Positions 58,109-64,000 of a stretch of 64,000 nt of DNA are shown here, in pieces (the stretch's first letter is position 1; each line of letters opens with the position of its first letter). Origin of the DNA: Candidatus Buchananbacteria bacterium CG10_big_fil_rev_8_21_14_0_10_33_19 (GTDB lineage: Bacteria > Patescibacteria > ABY1 > 2-01-FULL-39-33); assembly GCA_002773855.1 (NCBI GenBank), contig PEZY01000012.1, positions 373,891 through 437,890 of the forward strand. The letters are read 5' to 3'. The notes under the pieces are model-generated. The model saw only the letters and a program-made list of their open reading frames with translations, had not been told where the DNA came from and searched no databases. The position numbers and the translations under genes were made by a program.

Positions 58109-60664
58109 CTACTGTTTATTCAATCGATCTCTTAAACTTTCAATCGGCGGTTTACCTAATTGACCGATTTTCGAACGATTTATTATATCACGTTCGACCA
58201 TTGATTTATCTTTGCCATATTTTACCTTAGAAAGTTCCTTTAAGTGAACTACCATTTTATAGTCAGCATCACTTGGCAAAGGAAAACAGGCCATATTAAA
58301 GGTACTGGTAGCCGTATTGTCTACCAGTAGACGAACATAGGCGTTAAATTTCTCTACATTTAATAAATCGTATTCGCTTACTTCTGGCGCTAATTGCTTG
58401 GCCATTACCTCACTATCATCTACACCAATTCGAAAACAAACAATATTACCCACATTACCAAACACCGCATCTTTGACTTTAGTATCACCGCCTTGGTTTA
58501 ATTGAGCAATATACTGATGACCAATAATTAAATTAAGCTTATATTTTCTAGCTTCCGCTAAAATAATGGAAATGCTATCCGTAATAAAGTTTTGAAACTC
58601 GTCGATATACAAATAAAAATCAGATCTTTGATCTTCTGGCATATCCGCTCTAGCCAAAGCCGCCATTTGCAACTTGGCCACCGCAATTAAGCCCAATAAA
58701 TTGCTGTTGGTCTCGCCTACCTTACCTTTAGACAAGTTAATCAGCAAAATCTTTTTCTCGTCCATAATCTGACGAAAATTAATCCCAGATTTAGGCTGAC
58801 CAATAATATTTCTCATCATTTCATTTTCGACAAAGCGACCAGTTTTAGAAATAACATAAGACAACATATCCGCCGCACTAGAACCACGCTGAGAAGCTTC
58901 GTATTCCCTTTCCCAAAAATCCTTCACCATAATATCCGTGACGTGTTTTAATTTTTCAGTCCGAAAATCTTTATCAGTAAACAGCCTAGCTAACTCCACT
59001 AACGTGCCTGGGTTTTCCAGGTCAGCCATTAAAACCAACAATGCATTACGCATATAATGTTCAAACATCGGCCCCGCCATGGCTGGATCTGGTAACAACT
59101 TATAAAAAATAGAAATCATTTCCGAAGCCGCAAAATCCATTTCTTGCTGAGTCCTGGCTTCCAACATATTTAAGCCAATTGGTCGTTTAATGTCTGATGG
59201 ATCAAAAATAATTACATCTTCTAATCTCTCTCGGGGAATATAAGGTAAAATATCTTCAACCAAAGAGCCATGGGGATCCACCACACACACACCGTGTCCA
59301 TTTCTGATATCTTGAATAGCTAAATTAGCCTGAAACCAAGATTTACCAGTACCGGTCATACCAATTATATAAGTATGACGTCGTCTATCAGCTTCTTTTA
59401 GGTACACTGGAGTTTTATGACCACGATAAGAGTTTTCTCCTAGTAGTAACCCAGTATTTGGCATATTAAGTGGTGGTGACAGTCGTCTAGCCATCAACCA
59501 ACGCACCTTTGGCACTTCCATACCCGGGATTGGCAAATGCCATAATGACGTCATTTCCTCGGTATTTAAAACTAAACCATTTTTTTCATCAAAGTTACGA
59601 TAAATAAAATCCTCTACGATCCTATTAACTGATCCCTTAATGACCGCCTTAAAACTATTAGCATTTTCATAACTAGAATATTGGGCATAAGCATTGGCAA
59701 TTTGCTTAATAATTTCTTTGGATTGCAGTTCGGTAGGCGAAAAAGAAATAATCCTGATATTTACATCCATGCCAGCTTTAGAAGCTTTCTCGCTAATTAA
59801 TTTTATCATTTCCTCTTCCATGGGCGTGGAACGATAAACCTCTTGAGGTAATTTTTCACTATCTTTGTTATTATAAAACCAATCAGACGGCTTACCCAAA
59901 ATATTACCAGAACCACCGCTACTAGCTATAGCTGCGGCCTGTTTAAAAGTTTTGCCACGGTGCATTTCTGCAGCCACTTTAATACCTCTATTGCGCCAAC
60001 TAGCCTTAGCCGAACGCATCACAAATTGAAGCGCCGCCGTCTGGCCATCTGGCAACTTTGATAAATTACTCAAAACATTAACCAATGGATCAATATCCAT
60101 GTGTTTATAGGTTAAAATTGGCAACATTTTATCTTTGGTTAATCGCAAATAACCAGCACTAGCCACACCAGATGGGCCAAAAATATTATAATCATCCACT
60201 TCTTCAATTTGTAAATGAGGATATTGTGACAATAACTGTTGACTAATATGTTCCACTAGATAATGTGGGATAGCGATATAAAAAGTAATTAAACTATCTA
60301 ATCCCACGACAATTTCAAAAGACCAAGTATCATGTCGACCATAAAGCCAAGATCTAAAACCACGTTGGACTCTCATGCCACCTAAATTAGCATAAAGGTT
60401 ATCTACTCCTGACAAAATTTCTTTAATATCTTTTCTCTTATCATCATCTTCTAACTGTCTTTTGGGCACGGTTAAAACAAATATTCTCTTACGATAATTA
60501 TGAGGCACCAACTTTGAAGATCTAAACATTTTCCTAATCAAAAATAAAACCACTACAAAAATCACAACCACTACTAATATGACCACCAAATAAACCAACA
60601 CCTGATTTAAAATACCAGGTTGAAAATCCAAAGTTATGTTTTGATCCTGCAAACCAAAATCCAT
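58109..60664 (-). CDS. TraD/VirD4-like DNA-pumping ATPase
   Basis: An 851-residue protein with one N-terminal membrane helix (21-43), a long N-terminal domain (50-420) and an FtsK/HerA-type ATPase domain. Walker A is YIIGMTGTGKSWFQANLAI (435-442 core), followed by CVVDPHGSLVEDILPYIPRE; Walker B is DFYLYIDEFQNFI; the GHQYIAQL stretch fits the arginine/sensor region. The family (type IV secretion coupling proteins) pumps DNA or hands substrates to a secretion channel. No mating-pair genes lie here, so the role may be chromosome-linked DNA transfer, competence or something else. The next gene upstream ends 6 bases before its start. Confidence 0.85.
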   Translation of the reverse strand: MDFGLQDQNITLDFQPGILNQVLVYLVVILVVVVIFVVVLFLIRKMFRSSKLVPHNYRKRIFVLTVPKRQLEDDDKRKDIKEILSGVDNLYANLGGMRVQRGFRSWLYGRHDTWSFEIVVGLDSLITFYIAIPHYLVEHISQQLLSQYPHLQIEEVDDYNIFGPSGVASAGYLRLTKDKMLPILTYKHMDIDPLVNVLSNLSKLPDGQTAALQFVMRSAKASWRNRGIKVAAEMHRGKTFKQAAAIASSGGSGNILGKPSDWFYNNKDSEKLPQEVYRSTPMEEEMIKLISEKASKAGMDVNIRIISFSPTELQSKEIIKQIANAYAQYSSYENANSFKAVIKGSVNRIVEDFIYRNFDEKNGLVLNTEEMTSLWHLPIPGMEVPKVRWLMARRLSPPLNMPNTGLLLGENSYRGHKTPVYLKEADRRRHTYIIGMTGTGKSWFQANLAIQDIRNGHGVCVVDPHGSLVEDILPYIPRERLEDVIIFDPSDIKRPIGLNMLEARTQQEMDFAASEMISIFYKLLPDPAMAGPMFEHYMRNALLVLMADLENPGTLVELARLFTDKDFRTEKLKHVTDIMVKDFWEREYEASQRGSSAADMLSYVISKTGRFVENEMMRNIIGQPKSGINFRQIMDEKKILLINLSKGKVGETNSNLLGLIAVAKLQMAALARADMPEDQRSDFYLYIDEFQNFITDSISIILAEARKYKLNLIIGHQYIAQLNQGGDTKVKDAVFGNVGNIVCFRIGVDDSEVMAKQLAPEVSEYDLLNVEKFNAYVRLLVDNTATSTFNMACFPLPSDADYKMVVHLKELSKVKYGKDKSMVERDIINRSKIGQLGKPPIESLRDRLNKQ

Positions 60665-60669
60665 AATGA

Positions 60670-61164
60670 TTATTTTTTATTAGAACTCTCGTTAATTATT
60701 TTATCAGTTTTTATTTTAACCATTTGCTCCAGAAAAAAAACATTAATACCAGGTATAACCTTTAACCAATCCCTAATTAAAGTAACAATTTTTTTAACTT
60801 GAATTTTTGGCCTGGCTAACAAGGCCATGATTTTGGAGGTGGTTTCCTCGCCCTGAACCTTAAATTCGTGTTGCTTTTGTGGTGTTAAATTAAAATAAAT
60901 ATCACTCAAATCCTCTTCTAAAATAGATTCTATTTTTTTAAATCTCTCGTTAACTACAAAATCATCACTAGGCGATTGGCCAGTGACTGTTGACATTAAT
61001 ACTTGAGAATCTTGTTTTACTTGTTCACTAAGTTGATCGTTACCAAATTCCACTTGTGGCATCTCTGGTGAGATTTTAGATTCTCTTTCTGGTTTTAAAT
61101 CCACCTTCTCTGGTTGAGGCTGAACTTCTATTTGATGGGTTCGAGTTATTTGACTAATAGGCAT
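60670..61164 (-). CDS. Hypothetical acidic protein, 164 residues
   Basis: Not recognised. The start MPISQITRTHQIEVQ (61164) is preferred to the open frame from 61203. The N-terminal half is disordered and rich in Glu, Pro and Gln; the rest is helical with KVIPGINVFFLEQMVKIKTD at the end. First gene of the operon that contains the TraD/VirD4-like ATPase and three coiled-coil genes. Confidence 0.65.
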   Translation of the reverse strand: MPISQITRTHQIEVQPQPEKVDLKPERESKISPEMPQVEFGNDQLSEQVKQDSQVLMSTVTGQSPSDDFVVNERFKKIESILEEDLSDIYFNLTPQKQHEFKVQGEETTSKIMALLARPKIQVKKIVTLIRDWLKVIPGINVFFLEQMVKIKTDKIINESSNKK

Positions 61165-61211
61165 AAAATAAAAAGCATGAAATTTAAACTTGTCTAGTAT
61201 CAATTCAATTA

Positions 61212-61247
61212 TATTATAGCATAAAAATATATTTCTGTGCTATAATA
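61212..61247. promoter_or_regulatory. Back-to-back -10 boxes forming an inverted repeat
   Basis: TATTATAGCA (61212-61221) and its exact complement TGCTATAATA (61238-61247) place a TATAAT on each strand between the divergent operon at 61164 and the CorA gene at 61359. Confidence 0.55.
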
Positions 61248-61358
61248 TTATTAGTAAAAAGTTAGCCAAGTTATAAAGTTTACCAAGTATTAAAAAATTT
61301 ATTTTTCTCAAGATACTTTTACTTTAAAACTTTTAACTTTATCAACTAATATACTCCC

Positions 61359-62300
61359 ATGACAAACAACATTACAACTATCAAATCATCAAAAGGTTCT
61401 TTGAGTTGGGTAAATATCGTCAATGCCAAAGGCAAAGAAATAGATTATTTAAAAAGAAAATATAAATTTAAAGAATTAGACTTAAGTGATTCCTACGCCC
61501 GGCAATACGCTCAACGGCCTAAATTTCATCAACGTAATGATTATTTTTTCTTAATTTTACAATTTCCATACTATAATAAAGAAAAAAGAGAAATTATCGC
61601 CGAAGAAATTGATTTTTTTGTCACCAAAGACGAAGTTATTACTGTTCACAAGAATAATTTACAACCAATTGTGAGTTTTTTTAATGAATGTCGCAAAAAT
61701 GAATTTATTAGTGATCAATATTTAGGTGGCGACAACGCCTCACTACTTTACGAAATAATTATTCGTTTACAATTTTACACTTATCCAATTTTGGATCATA
61801 TTAGTGTTGATATTCAAAATATTGAAAAGAAAATCTTTGCTGGTGAGGAAAGGCAAATGGTCACTGAGATTTTATACATCAAAAGAAACATTCTTAATAT
61901 GAGAAAGATTATGGAGGCTCACAAAAATGTCATGCAAAAGATCATCAAAGAGAACATTAAATTCTTCCCGATGCAAAAACAACTGGCCTACTATGATCAT
62001 ATTATCGAGCATAGTAAAGACATCTGGGGTATTATGGAAGGTCAAAAAGACATGATTGAAGCGCTAGAGAACACCAACACGACATTAGTATCATTTAAAC
62101 TAAACGACATCATGAAACTTTTGACGATATTTTCTGTCATTGTCTTCCCGCTTACCCTGCTCGCTGCCATTTTCGGTATGAATACTGTAAATGGTATGCC
62201 ATTTATTGATACACCAAATGGTTTTTGGGCTATTATTGCTATTATGCTCGTTGGGTCATTTGGGATGTTTATATTCTTTAAAAAGAAAAAACTACTTTAA
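61359..62300 (+). CDS. corA: CorA-family magnesium/cobalt transporter
   Basis: A 313-residue protein with an N-terminal cytoplasmic domain (1-240) and two C-terminal helices. The signature motif is IFGMNTVNGMPF (GMN). IVFPLTLLAAIFGMN is the first helix and GFWAIIAIMLVGSFGMFIFF the second. Pentameric Mg2+ channel. The usual YGMN begins with F here. It shares a regulatory gap with the operon at 61164. Confidence 0.93.
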   Translation: MTNNITTIKSSKGSLSWVNIVNAKGKEIDYLKRKYKFKELDLSDSYARQYAQRPKFHQRNDYFFLILQFPYYNKEKREIIAEEIDFFVTKDEVITVHKNNLQPIVSFFNECRKNEFISDQYLGGDNASLLYEIIIRLQFYTYPILDHISVDIQNIEKKIFAGEERQMVTEILYIKRNILNMRKIMEAHKNVMQKIIKENIKFFPMQKQLAYYDHIIEHSKDIWGIMEGQKDMIEALENTNTTLVSFKLNDIMKLLTIFSVIVFPLTLLAAIFGMNTVNGMPFIDTPNGFWAIIAIMLVGSFGMFIFFKKKKLL

Positions 62301-62323
62301 TTTAAAATTTATTGCAAATAAAA

Positions 62324-62351
62324 AAGAGGTGTGCTTTCTAGCACGCCTCTT
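62324..62351. terminator. Bidirectional terminator between corA and the 268-residue gene
   Basis: AAGAGG-GTGC and GCAC-CCTCTT arms with T-rich flanks. Confidence 0.85.
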
Positions 62352-62360
62352 TGGTCTATT

Positions 62361-63167
62361 CTATTTGACCATAGCTATTTTGGATAACCAGCCAAATGAC
62401 AATTTATCTCTAACCAAACTTTTGAAGGCCGAGCCACCAGTAATCAAATAGTTACTATATTTAAATTGATTATCAATGTTGGTCATAATAACTAGAGATT
62501 TTTCTTCACGTAATCTATCCAGCTCAGCCAAACGATTTTCGATACCCCGATTAAATTCCGAAGCTTCACGATTAACCTTAAGCCGATCAATCACATACCT
62601 CATATCTTCACCAAGGATGATATTTTCCAAGTACATACAATAAACAAAAGAATTGACCTGATCTTCTGACCAAGTATCCAAAATTAGAACTGCCAAGCTA
62701 CAGAGCACCGCCTCAAAATTAAATTTCAAATCTGAAGTCATATTTTTATTAAATAAACTAGACAGTAGTCTAGCCAGACTATGCAAAGAACATTTGTTCA
62801 TTATTTCTGACTTAATAATGATGGAATTTTGATCCATACTAATACCAAACTTCTGACAATATTCTACAAAATCTTCTGATAGGTACAGACGACACAAGTC
62901 ATAAGCCAAATTACTCATAACTTTTGACGAACTTCTATTGTTGAGCCATCTATTAATGGCTTTAATGCCAGCATAAATAACTCCCAATATTATCACCGCC
63001 AACGCCAGAAGTAAACCCACAAAACTTGGCATTGTTTTTAGATCAGCCAAATGGTCATAATTCACATTTGAATTATTAACTCCAAAGAATTTGACATAGG
63101 CATACCACAAAAAAATAATCACCACTGGCACAACTAACCATTCCATTAAGTACATGGATTTTTTCAT
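62361..63167 (-). CDS. Hypothetical membrane protein, 268 residues
   Basis: Not recognised. Two N-terminal membrane helices (about 9-27, EWLVVPVVIIFLWYAYVKF; and 48-68, FVGLLLALAVIILGVIYAGI), then about 190 soluble, mostly helical residues (ALVIDTWSEDQVNSF-like region and a terminal RLAELDRLREEKSLVIM). AGGAGAAG precedes the ATG. Promoter TTGACA-N17-TATAGT at 63222-63250. Confidence 0.65.
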   Translation of the reverse strand: MKKSMYLMEWLVVPVVIIFLWYAYVKFFGVNNSNVNYDHLADLKTMPSFVGLLLALAVIILGVIYAGIKAINRWLNNRSSSKVMSNLAYDLCRLYLSEDFVEYCQKFGISMDQNSIIIKSEIMNKCSLHSLARLLSSLFNKNMTSDLKFNFEAVLCSLAVLILDTWSEDQVNSFVYCMYLENIILGEDMRYVIDRLKVNREASEFNRGIENRLAELDRLREEKSLVIMTNIDNQFKYSNYLITGGSAFKSLVRDKLSFGWLSKIAMVK

Positions 63168-63221
63168 AGACCATCTTCTCCTGTTTTTTTGTTTTGGTTA
63201 ATTTAAAGGAACACAAATTGT

Positions 63222-63250
63222 ACTATACTATATAATTTATTTTTTGTCAA
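63222..63250 (-). promoter_or_regulatory. Promoter of the 268-residue gene
   Basis: TTGACA (63245-63250), 17 bases, TATAGT (63222-63227). Confidence 0.75.
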
Positions 63251-63257
63251 TATAAAA

Positions 63258-63282
63258 AGCGGCACCCCTTGTGGTTACCGCT
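63258..63282 (-). terminator. Terminator after the 194-residue gene
   Basis: AGCGG/CCGCT arms with an inner partial stem and a T run, followed directly by the TTGACA of the next promoter. Confidence 0.75.
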
Positions 63283-63288
63283 AAAAAA

Positions 63289-63873
63289 TCACACCGCACC
63301 TTCACCGGTGACGTGATAAAGACCTTCGCATGCCTCTTCAAAAGAATAATCCAGTTCTTTCATATACTGGATAACCTCGATAAAAGCACGCAAACCATTA
63401 ACTCCATGATGATAATGATACACTAGGTCTATGGCTAGATTGATTTTGGACATACTGTCCAAGCCAGCCCACGCAGCCAAGGCAATAAAAATCTCAGTTT
63501 CGGCGTGAAGTATACATCCAAAATTGGCTAGCAACAAATTATTAGTGCCAACCAAAGCTTTAAAAACCGACTCTTTCAATCGAGGACTATCACGATTTTT
63601 AAGAATAGCGACATAGTAAGAAAGAAATTCCAACAAAACATTCATTTCAGCTTCCGAACCTGAAAATACAGTCGTATCCACACACTGCAAAATTTTGGTG
63701 AGCACAGCAATAGATATCTGACCATCCACAGCAGCCACTTCGGTGATTCTTCCACCATAACCTAGTTCAAAAACGACTAGACTTGTGAGGGCCTGATATG
63801 GCTCTTCCAGACGTTCCGGATTGATAAAAACCTCTCCATGATAGATGATTCTCTGTCCAGTAATCTTGATCAA
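63289..63873 (-). CDS. Hypothetical helical protein, 194 residues, TTG start
   Basis: Not recognised. Starts with TTG at 63873, set by AAGGAG 7 bases upstream. After a short beta part (IKITGQRIIYHGEVFINPE) it is helical, with no membrane helix. Visible stretches: VVFELGYGGRITEVAAVDGQ, SGSEAEMNVLLEFLSYYVAIL, NLAIDLVYHYHHGVNGLRAF. One-gene unit with an exact-consensus promoter and own terminator; G+C is above neighbours. Confidence 0.67.
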   Translation of the reverse strand: MIKITGQRIIYHGEVFINPERLEEPYQALTSLVVFELGYGGRITEVAAVDGQISIAVLTKILQCVDTTVFSGSEAEMNVLLEFLSYYVAILKNRDSPRLKESVFKALVGTNNLLLANFGCILHAETEIFIALAAWAGLDSMSKINLAIDLVYHYHHGVNGLRAFIEVIQYMKELDYSFEEACEGLYHVTGEGAV

Positions 63874-63930
63874 TTTTCTGCTCCTTATAGTTGAGGATGT
63901 GGTTTAAAATCAAAAGAACTACAACACACA

Positions 63931-63959
63931 ATTATAGCACATAAACGATAAATTGTCAA
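63931..63959 (-). promoter_or_regulatory. Exact-consensus promoter of the 194-residue gene
   Basis: TTGACA (63954-63959), 17 bases, TATAAT (63931-63936). Confidence 0.85.
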
Positions 63960-64000
63960 TAGTCACGGGTAATGTGTACATACATTTGGCGGTTTTCCCA

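Noticed and set aside
1..64000. CRISPR array or insertion sequence
   Set aside because: I found no regularly spaced repeats, cas genes, transposase or integrase in the window.
1..64000. Recoding of UGA as in Absconditabacteria and Gracilibacteria
   Set aside because: Conserved proteins such as LepA, UvrA, PPDK and DnaX read through at full length with the standard bacterial code.

Overview
The window is about one third G+C and its gene set points to a member of the Candidatus Patescibacteria (Candidate Phyla Radiation). The signs are a pilin-like gene with a G|FTLLE cleavage site, DUF4012 and DUF11-like surface proteins, a PduL-AckA acetate branch with pyruvate phosphate dikinase instead of a fuller energy metabolism, shortened Uvr proteins, many small membrane proteins of unknown role, and a TraD/VirD4-like ATPase next to coiled-coil genes. 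The standard bacterial code fits throughout. I cannot place it below phylum level. Most genes lie on the minus strand. Promoters are often near-perfect TTGACA-N17-TATAAT, several closely follow the terminator of the upstream unit, and a few genes appear to have leaderless mRNAs.

Layout. 1-3640: the start of a purF-like gene cut by the window edge, rplU, a DUF192 gene, a MraY/WecA-like transferase, a small unknown gene and tgt. 3647-17516: a cell-surface block with a very large GH9 (cellulase-like) modular protein, a DUF11-like stalk protein, a DUF4012 protein, three GT4 glycosyltransferases and the priming glycosyl-1-phosphate transferase of an exopolysaccharide pathway. 17598-19597: a small secreted or membrane protein, an unidentified structured RNA, RNase P RNA with an enlarged P19 arm, and RNase HI. 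19680-24702: recJ, a short plus-strand unit, a decayed segment carrying a relic of a second lepA 3' end, a DUF805 gene and lepA. 24805-36084: murJ, ackA, pduL, two paralogous G+C-richer lipoproteins, ppdK, a PfkB kinase, a pilin and a TruB-TsaC fusion.

36182-37303 holds four small plus-strand genes encoding cysteine-rich proteins with five copies of a C-x2-C-x11-H-x3-C zinc finger. 37328-44180 is the nucleotide excision repair block (uvrC, uvrA, uvrB), in which two ~220 bp repeats lie just downstream of uvrA and uvrB. 44307-52842: a cupredoxin, superoxide dismutase, uridine-kinase-like protein, MgtA-like ATPase, SET-domain protein, SDR, an AbrB-like regulator with a long palindrome upstream, and DUF1697. 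52884-53185: tRNA-Gln(CUG) embedded in direct and inverted repeats. 53327-64000: dnaX, a coiled-coil/TraD-like operon, a CorA-like transporter and two unknown genes.

Working together: PPDK, PduL and AckA give ATP from pyruvate/PEP and acetyl-CoA to acetate. The GT cluster and priming transferase build an exopolysaccharide, probably alongside the surface proteins downstream. The Uvr proteins form a reduced repair system in which UvrB and UvrC both appear to lack the UVR domains that normally join them. The items most worth follow-up are the zinc-finger array, the covarying repeats around uvrA, the structured RNA next to rnpB, the TruB-TsaC fusion and the lepA-tail relic.
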